DNA from: Actinomyces israelii DSM 43320 | GTDB taxonomy: Bacteria > Actinomycetota > Actinomycetes > Actinomycetales > Actinomycetaceae | Length of the DNA: 50,319 nucleotides | NCBI RefSeq assembly: GCF_000711965.1 | Contig: NZ_KL544003.1 | Coordinates: forward strand, 1 to 50,319 | Direction: 5' to 3' | Shown: positions 1 through 11,264 of the stretch, in pieces | Layout: each line of letters begins with the position of its first letter | How positions within the stretch are numbered: position 1 is the first letter of the stretch | Program-made: the position numbers and the translations under genes | The notes under the pieces: generated by a model | Databases searched by the model: none | What the model was told of the DNA's origin: nothing | Seen by the model: only the letters and a program-made list of their open reading frames with translations

Positions 1-216
1 CAGCCCGAGGGACAGCAGGGCTTTACCGGCCCGGGCTACCCGGACTACGGCACTCAGCCCGAGGGACAGCAGGGCTTTGCCAGCCCGAGCCACCCCGACA
101 CCAATGGACAGTCCGATCCCTTCTTCCCGGCCCAGGGCTGGCCAGCGGAGCACAGACGGCTTGATGCCGCGCCTGAGACGCCCACCGGCTCCGAGTCCGA
201 CGAGGAGAAAGCATGA
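1..216 (+). CDS. C-terminal end of a Gln/Gly/Pro-rich repeat protein (partial)
   Basis: The frame is open from the first base and ends in TGA at 214-216, so only the last 71 residues are visible. They begin with two copies of an 18-residue repeat, each opening with QPEGQQGF (residues 1 and 19), followed by a Pro/Ser-rich tail and an acidic end, ESDEEKA. This looks like a low-complexity, probably unstructured tail or linker; no domain is recognisable. The stop overlaps the ATG of the next gene by ATGA, so the two genes are probably translationally coupled and in one operon. The function cannot be told from this fragment. Confidence 0.75.
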   Translation, partial: QPEGQQGFTGPGYPDYGTQPEGQQGFASPSHPDTNGQSDPFFPAQGWPAEHRRLDAAPETPTGSESDEEKA

Positions 217-1229
217 TGACCAGCCGCCGAGCCTTCCTGACGTCCGCTGCTGCGACCGTCGTCGGCGCCACGCTCACGGCGTGCTCACAGGAACTCCCGC
301 CGGCGCCCGCGGTGGGGACTCCCACAGCGCATTCGGTCCTGGACAGCACGCGCTTCACCACTGTCCTCGAACGCATCCAGACCGGCCTGGACGCCGCAGA
401 CGCCGCAAAAGACGCCAAGCTCTTGTCCGGTTACCTCACCGGGCCGGCCCAGCGTGTGCGCACCGAGGAGTACACCCTGGCCTCGGCGGCAAAGGACGAC
501 AGCAAGATCGAGCACTTCACGACCCAGAGCCAGGCCGGTACCGCAGGACTGACCACGGGCTTCCCCCGCATTGCCCTGGCGGTCACCGACGCCGAGGAGG
601 ACAAGGTCCCTTACCTGCTGGCGATGACCCAGAACGGGGCTCGCGACAACTTCGAGCTGTGGGCCTGGGTGCAGCCGTTCGTTCCCGTCAGCATCCCCGA
701 GACAACGGCCGTCTCGGCGGGAAGCGAACAGGTGGATGGCGACACCGACGGGCTGCTCTCCACGCCCCAGCAGGTCCTGGACGCCTACATTGACGCGCTG
801 AACAACCCCGATGGGGACAACGGGAAGACCTTCGCCGATGATCCTCTGCGCCAGCAACTGGCGTCGCTGCGCAGCAAGGACGTGTCCGTGGCCGGCGAGA
901 TCACGGTAGCTGCTCGCGGCGGCTCTGACGGCTTTCGTGGCGTGCGCACCAAGGAGAACGGTGCGATCGTGTTCACGACGATCACCTACGACGTCGTGTA
1001 CAAGCGCACGGTTGCCAAATCCACGCTCAAGATGCCGGCGGACGTCGCCTCCCTGCTGGGGACGGGCACCGAGATCGCAGGAGAGGTGACGACAACGAAC
1101 GACGTCATGATGGCCTTCTCGATCCCGCCTGCCGAACCCACCGAGGCGTCCGGCAACCAGCCGGTGCTTCTGGGGCAGAGCCGCGTGCTGGCGTCGGCCT
1201 CCAAGGACGACTCCAAGTCACCCGGCTGA
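213..1229 (+). CDS. Tat-type secreted lipoprotein, function unknown
   Basis: 338 residues. The N-terminus has a twin-arginine signal (SRRAFL at residues 4-9), a hydrophobic alanine-rich stretch and a lipobox LTAC with the candidate lipidated Cys near residue 24, so export by Tat and anchoring on the outer face of the membrane are expected. The mature part is acidic, with no cysteine-rich or catalytic motif that I recognise; residues 170-300 hold a segment about a variable dipeptide-rich region followed by a beta-rich part. The start overlaps the stop of the preceding gene (ATGA), which supports this Met and an operon. It may be a substrate-binding or cell-wall-associated protein, but that is a guess. 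Confidence 0.85.
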   Translation: MMTSRRAFLTSAAATVVGATLTACSQELPPAPAVGTPTAHSVLDSTRFTTVLERIQTGLDAADAAKDAKLLSGYLTGPAQRVRTEEYTLASAAKDDSKIEHFTTQSQAGTAGLTTGFPRIALAVTDAEEDKVPYLLAMTQNGARDNFELWAWVQPFVPVSIPETTAVSAGSEQVDGDTDGLLSTPQQVLDAYIDALNNPDGDNGKTFADDPLRQQLASLRSKDVSVAGEITVAARGGSDGFRGVRTKENGAIVFTTITYDVVYKRTVAKSTLKMPADVASLLGTGTEIAGEVTTTNDVMMAFSIPPAEPTEASGNQPVLLGQSRVLASASKDDSKSPG

Positions 1230-1290
1230 GCCAATAGACTCAGGACCCCGCCTGTCTCGCCACCACCCCACTGTTCCTTCCACCCATTAG

Positions 1291-1307
1291 CGGGCTGGCT
1301 CAGCCCG
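1291..1307 (+). other. small hairpin in the leader of the thioredoxin-like gene
   Basis: CGGGCTG (1291-1297) and CAGCCCG (1301-1307) form a perfect 7-bp stem with a 3-nt loop, 13 nt before the start codon at 1321 and just upstream of the Shine-Dalgarno GAAAGG. It has no T tract. It could be a weak terminator of the lipoprotein gene or a leader structure that affects initiation. Confidence 0.4.
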
Positions 1308-1320
1308 GGAAAGGCTCACC

Positions 1321-2292
1321 ATGAGCATGTTCGGCGCCGTGGACCTGTCCACTCTTGCATCCCAACAGGGTGCTCCCGCCACAGGGAGCCCGTCGGGCGC
1401 CGGGAGACCCGCAGGGCGCCCTGCACCCGGCTCCGCGGGCTCGTCCTCGGTCTCGGCCACAGACTCTACGGTCTCGGCGCCGCTGGTGGTGGACGTCGAC
1501 GCCGCCTCGTTGCGCAGTACCGCCGAGATCTCCATGCAGGTGCCAGTGGTGGTTGTCCTCCACACCTCACGCTCCCAGGCCTCCACGGCCCTTGCCGACC
1601 AGCTCGGGACACTGGCCCGGGAGTACGCCGGCCGCTTCCAGCTGGCGCGTGTGGACGTCGACGCCGCTCCGGAGGTCGCCCAGGCGCTCCAGGCCACAGC
1701 CGTGCCCACCGTCGTCGCCCTGGTCGCCGGACAGCCGGTGCCGCTGTTCCAGGGGGCGATCCCCGCCGGCCAGCTGCGGGAGCTGCTCGATCAGCTGCTC
1801 GAGCTGGCGGCTCGCAACGGCGTCGCCGGGCGTCTTGCGCCGCAGCCGGCGGATGAGGCCGAGCCGGCTGAGCCTGAGGAGACCGAGGTGGAGCGTCAGG
1901 CGCGCGAGGCCATGGAGCGGGGCGACTACGCGGCCGCCGAGAAGGTCTACGACCACGCCATTGCGCAGAACCCGGCGGATGGAGAGCTCAAGATCGCACG
2001 GGCCCAGATCCGCATGCTCGGGCGCATGGACGGCAAGGATCCGTACTCCCTGCTGACCGCCGCGGACGCTCCCGGGGCGAGCCTGGAGGATCAGCTCGCC
2101 GGGGCCGACGCCGCGGTGGCGCTGGGGGACGTGAATGTCGCGTTGGGGCGCGGCCTCGAGGCGGTGCGCTCGCACTCCGGCGAGGAGCGGGAGACCGCGC
2201 GGCTGCGGCTGCTCGAGCTTTTCGACGTTATTGGCTTCTCGGCTCCCGAGGTGGCCCGTGCTCGTCGCCAGCTGGCCAGCATTCTGTACTAA
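1321..2292 (+). CDS. thioredoxin-fold/TPR protein, YbbN (CnoX)-like
   Basis: 323 residues. Residues 1-60 are a Pro/Ala/Gly-rich linker. Residues 75-165 have a thioredoxin fold (VPVVVVLHT, then LARVDVDAAPEVAQALQ, then VPTVVALVAG with the cis-proline), followed by an acidic linker and a C-terminal helical region of TPR type (RQAREAMERGDYAAAEKVYD). This is the layout of the YbbN/CnoX family, in which thioredoxin-like plus TPR proteins act as holdases or DnaK/GroEL partners in the cytoplasm. The CxxC site is replaced by SRSQ, so it should have no dithiol redox activity, as is common in actinobacterial members. A good Shine-Dalgarno (GAAAGG) precedes ATG 1321. Function is inferred from architecture. 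Confidence 0.85.
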   Translation: MSMFGAVDLSTLASQQGAPATGSPSGAGRPAGRPAPGSAGSSSVSATDSTVSAPLVVDVDAASLRSTAEISMQVPVVVVLHTSRSQASTALADQLGTLAREYAGRFQLARVDVDAAPEVAQALQATAVPTVVALVAGQPVPLFQGAIPAGQLRELLDQLLELAARNGVAGRLAPQPADEAEPAEPEETEVERQAREAMERGDYAAAEKVYDHAIAQNPADGELKIARAQIRMLGRMDGKDPYSLLTAADAPGASLEDQLAGADAAVALGDVNVALGRGLEAVRSHSGEERETARLRLLELFDVIGFSAPEVARARRQLASILY

Positions 2293-2502
2293 CCGGGTCG
2301 ACTGGCCCGTCCGCTCCCTCGCGCACCGGTCCTTGGGTTTTCCGTAGATTGAATTAATGCGGACTCGACCAGCGGCTGGGTCTTCCGGGGCCTTGCAGGT
2401 TGTTTCACGCGCTGCAGGTGGATACGCATCGTGCGTGCCGCGCCCCTGGGCCAAAGGCCATTCTGGCGATTTCGCATTGCCTGTGATAGGGGCGCGCGAA
2501 TA

Positions 2503-2540
2503 CAGATCTCGACGCGGAACTCGACCGATCTCGGCGAAGG
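2503..2540 (+). repeat. 22-bp-period intergenic repeat, locus 1 (two units)
   Basis: One unit with a changed first dinucleotide (CAGATCTCG, 2503-2524) followed by a partial unit starting CCGATCTCGGCG (2525-2540). It is the same family as the arrays at 5259, 13413 and 21191: a 22-bp unit with core CCGATCTCG, then CGGAA three bases later, and a GA/AA end. The rest of the 352-bp gap 2293-2644 holds only the terminator at 2586-2620. Confidence 0.75.
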
Positions 2541-2585
2541 AGGCATGGTGCGTCGTCGTCGGGTGCCGCGCCCCCTGGATGGCGC

Positions 2586-2620
2586 GCGGCGCCCCCCACC
2601 TTGTCGGTGGGGGGCGCCGC
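2586..2620. terminator. bidirectional terminator between trx-like gene and glgP
   Basis: GCGGCGCCCCCCACC (2586-2600) pairs perfectly with 2606-2620 around the loop TTGTC. This 15-bp GC stem lies between two convergent genes, so it probably ends transcription from both sides. It has no long T tract. Confidence 0.7.
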
Positions 2621-2644
2621 GCCGGAGTACCAGGCGACTCGGCC

Positions 2645-5008
2645 TCAGGCGATCGGCTCAGGCTGGATGTTCCACATCTTGGCGTAGTCGCTGATCGTGC
2701 GGTCCGACGAGAAGCGGCCGGAGCCGGTGATGTTGACCCACACCTTGCGCTGCCAGGCGCGCTGGTCCGCGTAGTCGGCCGCCATGCGGTCCTTCGTCTC
2801 GCGGTAGGCGGGGAAGTCGCCCAGCACGTAGTAGACGTCGGCCGGCTCGTAGGAGGGCTCCAGGAGGCTGCGGCGCAGGTCTGCGAACCAGCCGGAGCCG
2901 TTGTCGTCCAGGGTGCCGTCGATGAGGGCGTCCAGGACCCGCTTGAGGCCGGGGACGGTCTCGTAGGCGGCGCGCGGATCATAGGTCGCGCGCAGGGCGG
3001 GGAGCTCGTCCTCCGTGGCGCCGAAGATGTAGGCGTTGTCCTCGCCGACCGCGTCCAAGATCTCGACGTTCGCGCCGTCGAGGGTGCCCAGCGTGAGCGC
3101 CCCGTTCATCATGAACTTCATGTTGGACGTGCCCGAGGCCTCCTTGCCCGCCATCGAGATCTGCTCGGAGACGTCGGCTGCGGGAATGATGTGCTCGGCG
3201 GGGGAGACATTGTAGTTGTGGATGAACACGACCTTGATCGTCTTGGAGACGACCGGGTCGTTGTTGACCAGGTCGGCGACCGTGTTGATCAGCTTGATGA
3301 TCGCCTTGGCCCGCACGTACCCGGGGGCGGCCTTGGCTCCGAAGACGAAGACCCGCTCCGGCACCCTCAGGCCGGGGTTATCCTTCATGCGGAAGTACAG
3401 GTCCAGAATGTAGAGCGCGTTGAGCAGCTGGCGCTTGTACTCGTGGAGGCGCTTGATCTGGACGTCGAAGATCGCGTCCGGATTGATCTCGATGCCCTCG
3501 CGTGCGGCGATCCAGGCGGCGAAGTCGACCTTGTTGGCGTGCTTGATCTCGGTCAGCCGGTCGAGAACGGCGTCGTCGACTCGCGTGTGGCTCTCCAGGA
3601 GCGAGAGGTCCTTCACCCACGCGTCGGAGCCGGTGACCTCATCCAGCAGGGCGGACAGGCGCGGGTTGCACTCGCGCAGCCACCTGCGCGGGGTGACCCC
3701 GTTGGTCTTGTTGTTGAAGCGCTCGGGCCAGATCGCGTACCAGTCCTTGAGGGTGTCGCGCTTGAGGATATCGGTGTGCAGGGCGGCGACGCCGTTGATT
3801 GCGTAGGAGGCGTAACAGGCGATCCAGGCCATGCGGACCTTGGAGCCCGAGATCGGCGCCATGTAGTCGATCCTGGCCCCGTCGACGCCGCGGGCCGCGA
3901 GGTCCTCGCGGAAACGGCGGTCGATCTCCCGGACGATCTCCATAATGCGCGGGAAGAGTTGTTCGAAGATCGAGGTCTCCCAGGTCTCCAGCGCCTCGGC
4001 GAGCACCGTGTGGTTGGTGTACGCGAAGGTCCTGGACACGACGGCCCAGGCGTCGTCCCAGCCCAGATGGTGCTCGTCCATGAGCAGTCGCATCAGCTCG
4101 GGGATGGCCAGGACCGGGTGGGTGTCGTTGAGCTGGACGGAGTTGAACTCGGAGAAGCCGGTGAGGTCGTCCCCGTGGTGGGCCACATAGTTGTCGACGA
4201 TCTCCTGCAGGGAGGCCGAGCAGAAGAAGTACTGCTGGCGCACGCGCAGGACCTTGCCCTCGTAGGTGGTGTCGTTGGGGTACAGGACGCGGGAGATGTC
4301 CGCGGTGCGTTCGCGCTCGACGATGGCGTCGGTGAAGCGCTGGGAGTTGAAGGCGTCGTAGTCGAACTCCTCGGTGCTCTCCGCCCGCCACAGGCGCAGC
4401 GTGTTGACGTTCTTCGTGCCGTAGCCGACGATCGGCATGTCGTAGGGGACAGCGCGCACGACCAGGTCGTTGTAGCGCACGATCCGCTGCGCCTCCTCGC
4501 GGCGGATGACGAAGGGGTAGCCCTCCTCCATCCACGGGTCGGGGTGCTCGGTCTGGAAGCCGTCGGAGAAGAGCTGCTTGAACAGGCCGTAGCGGTAGAG
4601 AATGCCGTATCCGGCGACCGGGAGGTCGAGAGTGGCGCAGGAGTCGAGGAAGCAGGCCGCGAGGCGCCCGAGGCCCCCGTTGCCCAGGGCGGCGTCGGGC
4701 TCCTGCTCGAGGATGTCGGACAGGTTCTGGCCGAAGGCGCCCACGGCCTTCTCCGCCTCCTTGACCAGGCCGAGGTTGGTCAGGTTGTTCAGGAGCGCGC
4801 GCCCCATGAGGAACTCGGCGGAGAAGTAGTGCTCCATCCGGCCGGTCCGGTACGTCTGCTCGGTCGCGTGCCAGTTGTCCGCGATGGTGTCGACGACGGC
4901 GGCGGACAGGCCCTGCCACACCTCCATCTGAGTCGAGGCCTTGGCGGGGTGACCCGAGACGGACCGAACGTGGGAAGGCACGGTCTGGATCAGGTTCTGC
5001 GTCATCAT
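2645..5008 (-). CDS. glgP: glycogen/alpha-glucan phosphorylase
   Basis: 787 residues, normal for the family. GlgP removes terminal glucose from alpha-1,4-glucan chains with phosphate, giving glucose-1-phosphate in the cytoplasm. Seen: the PLP-site region GTSNMKFMMNGALTLG (PLP lysine at about residue 631), VVFIHNYNVSPAEHIIPAAD before it, and RMAWIACYASYAINGVAALH in the centre. The frame is open further upstream to 5107, but ATG 5008 or ATG 5005 follows GGGAAG and begins the conserved part, so the longer start was not used. It lies downstream of glgB on the same strand but behind a strong terminator (5351-5388) and a 440-bp gap, so it probably has its own promoter. It provides the breakdown arm of the glucan cluster, working with glgX. 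Confidence 0.96.
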   Translation of the reverse strand: MMTQNLIQTVPSHVRSVSGHPAKASTQMEVWQGLSAAVVDTIADNWHATEQTYRTGRMEHYFSAEFLMGRALLNNLTNLGLVKEAEKAVGAFGQNLSDILEQEPDAALGNGGLGRLAACFLDSCATLDLPVAGYGILYRYGLFKQLFSDGFQTEHPDPWMEEGYPFVIRREEAQRIVRYNDLVVRAVPYDMPIVGYGTKNVNTLRLWRAESTEEFDYDAFNSQRFTDAIVERERTADISRVLYPNDTTYEGKVLRVRQQYFFCSASLQEIVDNYVAHHGDDLTGFSEFNSVQLNDTHPVLAIPELMRLLMDEHHLGWDDAWAVVSRTFAYTNHTVLAEALETWETSIFEQLFPRIMEIVREIDRRFREDLAARGVDGARIDYMAPISGSKVRMAWIACYASYAINGVAALHTDILKRDTLKDWYAIWPERFNNKTNGVTPRRWLRECNPRLSALLDEVTGSDAWVKDLSLLESHTRVDDAVLDRLTEIKHANKVDFAAWIAAREGIEINPDAIFDVQIKRLHEYKRQLLNALYILDLYFRMKDNPGLRVPERVFVFGAKAAPGYVRAKAIIKLINTVADLVNNDPVVSKTIKVVFIHNYNVSPAEHIIPAADVSEQISMAGKEASGTSNMKFMMNGALTLGTLDGANVEILDAVGEDNAYIFGATEDELPALRATYDPRAAYETVPGLKRVLDALIDGTLDDNGSGWFADLRRSLLEPSYEPADVYYVLGDFPAYRETKDRMAADYADQRAWQRKVWVNITGSGRFSSDRTISDYAKMWNIQPEPIA

Positions 5009-5040
5009 TCTTCCCTTATCAGATTGCATGGAGCTGCTGT

Positions 5041-5060
5041 TGCAACGGGATTGCAACGGC
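5041..5060 (-). promoter_or_regulatory. direct-repeat operator candidate upstream of glgP
   Basis: TTGCAACGG occurs twice (5041-5049 and 5052-5060), 11 bp apart, that is about one helical turn, and 33-52 bp upstream of the glgP start. Repeated TTGCA words are typical of operators of LacI-family sugar regulators in actinobacteria (for example the CTTGCAG-type sites of Streptomyces MalR). No regulator gene is next to it. The binding protein is inferred only. Confidence 0.4.
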
Positions 5061-5258
5061 CGCACGAGGTGTACAACGAGGGATCGGGCTGATCGGCGTG
5101 GGAGCACCGACGACCGGGCTCCTCCGCGGACGCCTTGAGCCTAGCGGTCCGGGTGTGGGCTCGCTCGTTGAGGCGGTGTCATTCCCGACACGGGAGGCGT
5201 CGCGATTCGGTCATGGAGCGCGGATGGGGCGATCGACCCCGGCGCCGGCAAAGGCTCG

Positions 5259-5347
5259 CTGATCTCGGCGCTTGGTGCGGAAGCGAACCGATCTCGAGCC
5301 GGAACTGGACCGATCTCGGTGCGGAATACGACCGATCACGGCAAAAG
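5259..5347 (+). repeat. 22-bp-period intergenic repeat, locus 2 (about four units)
   Basis: Units at 5259-5287 (a variant with 7 extra bases), 5288-5309, 5310-5331 and a partial one from 5332. Each starts C(C/T)GATC(T/A)C and carries CGGAA about 12 bases in. It lies in the gap between the glgP start and the glgB stop, right before the glgB terminator. The remaining part of this 440-bp gap (5061-5258) shows nothing that I recognise. Confidence 0.8.
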
Positions 5348-5350
5348 AAT

Positions 5351-5388
5351 GGGCCGACGGCGGCCGGTAATCCGGTCGCCGTCGGCCC
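5351..5388 (-). terminator. Rho-independent terminator of glgB
   Basis: GGGCCGACGGCGGCCGG (5351-5367) pairs with 5372-5388 around TAAT, a 17-bp stem with one G-T/A-C position. Read on the minus strand the stem is followed by ATTCTTTTG, a T-rich tract, so it fits an intrinsic terminator at the end of the glgE-treS-mak-glgB unit. Confidence 0.8.
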
Positions 5389-5448
5389 GCCCGGGCTGCC
5401 GCGGCTCTACGCCGTCCTCGTGCAGCCCGCGTCAGCCCCGCGCCCTCG

Positions 5449-7668
<2,220 letters not shown>

Positions 7669-7771
7669 GGTCACACTCTTCCATGTGATGGGCGGGTGAG
7701 GGGAGTCTTTGTGCTGAGATTTATTGGGACGTGCTGGGAGTGGCGGGCGATGGGGTCCTTTCTCCCTCCAC

Positions 7772-9307
7772 TCACGCCGTTGCGGGAGTGTCGAGGATGC
7801 GCTGCAGGCCCCGTAGGGGGATCTCGATCCAGTCGGGGCGGTTACGGGCCTCGTAGACCGCCTCGTAGAGGGCCTTGTCCAGCTCGAGCGCGGCCAGCAG
7901 GGTGGTCGCGACGCGCCGACCGGTTCCATCGCGCTCGGGGGATGACTCCTCGTAGGCGCTGAGATAGGCCGCGCGCACGGCGTCGAGCCAGCCGCGGTCG
8001 GCGACCCCGCCGACCGCGGCCGCGTAGTCGAAGGACCTCAGCATTCCGGCGACGTCGCGCAACGGCTGATCCGCACGGCTGCGCTCGGCCAGGGGGCGCA
8101 GCGGCTCCCCCTCGAAGTCCAGGACGAACCAGCGGCCCTCGCCGGCCTCGGGGCCCGCGACCTCGTGAAGGACCTGCCCGAGGTGGTAGTCGCCGTGGAT
8201 GCGGGTGGGTGGATCGAGCCGGTCGAGTCCGGCCACCCGGGCCGGGACCTCATCGACCGCCTCATGAAGGCCGGGCAGGCGCTCGGCCAGTGCCGGGACC
8301 TCCTGGAGCGCCCAGGCGGCGCGTCGGCGCAGGGCTCGTGCCAGCTCGGCCGGCGGCTGCGGCGCGCCCGCGCCCAGGGCCGCGGCGAGGTGCCGGTGCA
8401 TCTGGGCGGTGGTCGTCCCCAGATCCGCCGCCAGGGCCAGTGCCCTGGCGCGCACCGGGCCGTGCGGCCCGTCGTCATCGGCGGCCAGGGAGCAGAACAG
8501 CTCGAAGCCGTCGTCGGCGCGGGGGATGAAGGTGCAGGCCACCGCCGAGTCGGTCGAGTTGCGGGCGCCGGTGGCCGGATCGTGCCACTCGAAGGCGGAC
8601 CAGGCCACCGGCGCGGGCACCCGGTCCCAGCCGTCTCCGGCCAGCGCCACCGAGACCTCCACGTCGGGGTTGCGCCCCGGTGCCAGCACCCGCAGGAGCT
8701 TGACGATGAGTCCGCCCGTCGCGGCGTCCTCCGGGCCGCCCGCGTCCCGGTCGGATGCCGGGGCGGGCAGCACGACGCTGGTGTTCGACTGCTCGCCGGT
8801 GATCACCCGTAGTCGTTCGGCGCGCTGGGCGATGGCGCGCGCGCCGGTGCCGTCCAGGATGGTTCCCGCCTCCAGGACGGCCTGCGCCCAGGCCCGCCAG
8901 AAGGCGGGGTGGTGGGGGCCGTCGATGAGGGAGGTCTCGGCGCCGTCGGGCCCCGTGACGGTCAGCCCCTCGCCGCCGGGGGCCTCCCCGTCGACCCGGT
9001 AGCGGGCCAGCGCTTCGCCGGTCTCGAGCACCAGCGGCACGTGGACGAGCACGGACGGGGCCCCGGCGCGGGGAACGGCCACCAGCAGATCGCGCACACC
9101 CGGGGCCAGCTCTCGGTCGCCGATCAGGGTCAGGTCGCGGGGCTCGGGCGAGGAGCCCCCCTTGAGCGGGTACCAGCGCCGCCGCGCCATCCACGGGGCC
9201 AGCGCCGCCAGGAGCGACGCGTCGGCGGGCCAGACCGGGGCCGGGCCGGCTCCGCGCCGGACTGGTTGGGTGAGTTCAGGGGGATCAGTCGATTCGGTGG
9301 GTGTCAT
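7772..9307 (-). CDS. mak: maltokinase
   Basis: 511 residues. Maltokinase phosphorylates maltose to maltose-1-phosphate with ATP, the donor substrate of GlgE. Seen: an N-terminal cap region ending [10 protein letters not shown] typical of Mak/Pep2, the phosphotransferase loop [14 protein letters not shown] (catalytic Asp) and the metal-binding [14 protein letters not shown] followed by [19 protein letters not shown]. The ATG overlaps the treS stop by ATGA (9304-9307), and GGAGG lies 9 nt upstream, so it is translated together with treS. A second ATG at 9314 is out of frame. TreS and Mak are often fused or form a complex in related bacteria; here they are separate, coupled genes. Confidence 0.95.
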   Translation of the reverse strand: MTPTESTDPPELTQPVRRGAGPAPVWPADASLLAALAPWMARRRWYPLKGGSSPEPRDLTLIGDRELAPGVRDLLVAVPRAGAPSVLVHVPLVLETGEALARYRVDGEAPGGEGLTVTGPDGAETSLIDGPHHPAFWRAWAQAVLEAGTILDGTGARAIAQRAERLRVITGEQSNTSVVLPAPASDRDAGGPEDAATGGLIVKLLRVLAPGRNPDVEVSVALAGDGWDRVPAPVAWSAFEWHDPATGARNSTDSAVACTFIPRADDGFELFCSLAADDDGPHGPVRARALALAADLGTTTAQMHRHLAAALGAGAPQPPAELARALRRRAAWALQEVPALAERLPGLHEAVDEVPARVAGLDRLDPPTRIHGDYHLGQVLHEVAGPEAGEGRWFVLDFEGEPLRPLAERSRADQPLRDVAGMLRSFDYAAAVGGVADRGWLDAVRAAYLSAYEESSPERDGTGRRVATTLLAALELDKALYEAVYEARNRPDWIEIPLRGLQRILDTPATA

Positions 9308-11163
9308 CGTCCATTGCCTCCTTGCGTTTCGGGATCGACAGTCAACCAATAGTAGCCGCGGGCGCCCAGCGTGAGTGTCAGGCGGCCGTCCGGCCCGACC
9401 GCCGGGAACGCCGCCCCGCCCAGGACGTCGGCGGTGGTGCGGCCCGTCAGGTCGGGCAGCGAGATGCTCACGCAGCGGGGCGAGTCGGCCAGGTTCGCCA
9501 CGCACAGCAGCGTCTCCCCGGGCTCCCCGCTGGGGCCCTCCGCCTCGTGACGCGTGTGGGCCAGCACGGCGTCGTCGGAGACGTCCCGCAGGAGGAACTT
9601 CCCGCGGCCCAGCACGGGGTGGGCGCGGCGCACGTGGAGCATGCGGCGGGTCCAGTGCAGCAGCGAGTCGGGCCGTCGCAGCTCGGTGGACACCGTCATG
9701 TGCCGGTACCCCGGCACCTGGATGATTGGCAGGGTGAGCGCGCCGGGGTCGGGGACCGAGGAGAAGCCCATGTTGGGCGACTCGTCCCACTGCATGGGCG
9801 TGCGCACCGCGTCGCGGTCGTCCAGCCAGATGTTCTCGCCCATCCCGATCTCGTCGCCGTAGTACAGGCACGGCGAGCCCGGCAGCGACAGCAGCAGCGC
9901 CATGGCGAGCTCGGTCTCGGCTCGCGAGGCGTCCAGCAGGGGGGCCAGGCGCCGGCGGATGCCGATATTGGCGCGCATGCGGTCCTCGGGGGCGTACCAC
10001 TGGTACATCATGGTGCGCTCGTCGTCGGTGACCATCTCCAGGGTCAGCTCGTCGTGGTTGCGCAGGAAGGTGCCCCACTGGCCGTGGGGCGGGATGTCCG
10101 GGGTGGCCGCCAGGACGTCGCGCACCGCCCGCGAGGAGCCCTCGCGCAGGGCGTAGTAGATCCGCGGCATGACCGGGAAGTGGAAGCACATGGTGCACTC
10201 GGGGACCTCGGTGGTGCCGAAGTACTCCACGACATCGACCGGCCACTGGTTGGCCTCGGCCAGGGTGATCGTGCCGGGGAACTCCTGGTCGAGCATCTTG
10301 CGGATCCCGGCGACGACGGCGTGCGTGTCCGGCAGGTTCTCGCAGTTCGTCCCCTCGCGCTCGGTCAGGTAGGGGACGGCGTCCAGGCGGAAGCCGTCCA
10401 CCCCGGTGCGCGCCCAGAAGCGGATGATGTCGTGCACGGCCTCGATGACGGAGGCGTTGTCGTAGTTGAGGTCGGGCTGGTGGGAGAAGAACCGGTGCCA
10501 GAAGAACTGGCCTCGCTCGACGTCGTAGGACCAGTTCGACTCCTCGGTGTCGATGAAGATGATCCGGGTGCCGGCGTAGCCGGAGTCGTCGTCGGCCCAC
10601 ACGTAGAAGTCGCCGAAGGGGCCCCCAGGGTCGCTGCGCGAGGCCTGGAACCAGGGGTGGGCGTCCGAGGTGTGGTTGAGGACCATGTCGATGACGATGC
10701 GGATGCCGCGCTCGTGGGCCTGGTGCACCAGGTCGCGGAAGTCCTCCATGGTGCCGTAACGCGGGTCGATATCCGTGTAGTCGGAGATGTCGTAGCCGCC
10801 GTCGCGCATGGGCGAGGGGTAGAAGGGCGGGATCCAGATCGCGTCTATGCCCAGCCACGCCAGGTAGTCCAGGCGGGAGGTCAGCCCCTGGAAGTCGCCG
10901 ATGCCATCGCCGTCGGAGTCCGCGAAGGAGCGCAGCAGCGCCTCGTAGAAGACGGCGGTGCGGAACCACTGCGGGTCCGGCGACAGCCCGGTCCGGGGCT
11001 GGGGAGGCAGGTCCGGCACGCCGGGGATGAATGCCGGTGGCGCATAGGGATTCCCCGTCATGGCGGGTACGCTCGATATACCGGCGACGGGCGTTGCCAG
11101 TGGCGCGGGATGGGCGCCGAGACCGGGAGCGATGCCTGATGCCGGGGTGACGGGAACGGACAC
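9304..11163 (-). CDS. treS: trehalose synthase (maltose alpha-D-glucosyltransferase)
   Basis: 619 residues from the GTG at 11163, which has AAAGG five bases upstream; an ATG at 11061 would give 585 residues and has no Shine-Dalgarno, so the longer form is preferred with some doubt. TreS interconverts trehalose and maltose. Seen in the GH13 barrel: WFRTAVFYEALLRSFADSDG at the domain start, GFRLDAVPYL (nucleophile Asp), TLAEANQWP (acid Glu), FLRNHDELTLEM (third Asp), and a C-terminal beta domain. It lies between glgE (101-bp gap) and mak (4-bp overlap), so it delivers maltose directly to the kinase. About 50 residues of low-complexity N-terminal extension precede the catalytic domain. Confidence 0.95.
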   Translation of the reverse strand: MSVPVTPASGIAPGLGAHPAPLATPVAGISSVPAMTGNPYAPPAFIPGVPDLPPQPRTGLSPDPQWFRTAVFYEALLRSFADSDGDGIGDFQGLTSRLDYLAWLGIDAIWIPPFYPSPMRDGGYDISDYTDIDPRYGTMEDFRDLVHQAHERGIRIVIDMVLNHTSDAHPWFQASRSDPGGPFGDFYVWADDDSGYAGTRIIFIDTEESNWSYDVERGQFFWHRFFSHQPDLNYDNASVIEAVHDIIRFWARTGVDGFRLDAVPYLTEREGTNCENLPDTHAVVAGIRKMLDQEFPGTITLAEANQWPVDVVEYFGTTEVPECTMCFHFPVMPRIYYALREGSSRAVRDVLAATPDIPPHGQWGTFLRNHDELTLEMVTDDERTMMYQWYAPEDRMRANIGIRRRLAPLLDASRAETELAMALLLSLPGSPCLYYGDEIGMGENIWLDDRDAVRTPMQWDESPNMGFSSVPDPGALTLPIIQVPGYRHMTVSTELRRPDSLLHWTRRMLHVRRAHPVLGRGKFLLRDVSDDAVLAHTRHEAEGPSGEPGETLLCVANLADSPRCVSISLPDLTGRTTADVLGGAAFPAVGPDGRLTLTLGARGYYWLTVDPETQGGNGR

Positions 11164-11220
11164 GGTGACCTTTCGAGAGTGACCTTTCGGGGACGGGCGG
11201 GAAGCGGGGGCGGGCCTGTG

Positions 11221-11254
11221 GCGCGGCCGGGAAGGCGCCTCGTCCCGGCCGCGC
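11221..11254 (-). other. hairpin in the glgE-treS gap
   Basis: GCGCGGCCGGGA (11221-11232) and TCCCGGCCGCGC (11243-11254) form a perfect 12-bp stem with a 10-nt loop that itself contains GGCGCC. It lies 58 bases before the treS start. There is no T tract on the minus strand, so it is more likely an RNA-stability element, attenuator or Rho-independent pause than a full terminator. Confidence 0.5.
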
Positions 11255-11264
11255 GATGGGCCCT

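Noticed and set aside
2357-5092. 911-codon plus-strand frame
   Set aside because: Antisense to glgP over its whole length; residues are the mirror pattern of GlgP codons.
5009-5107. Upstream GTG start for glgP
   Set aside because: The added 33 residues are not like GlgP and the region includes the operator repeat; ATG 5008/5005 has a Shine-Dalgarno.
9301-11139. 612-codon plus frame over treS
   Set aside because: Antisense shadow of treS; no motif.
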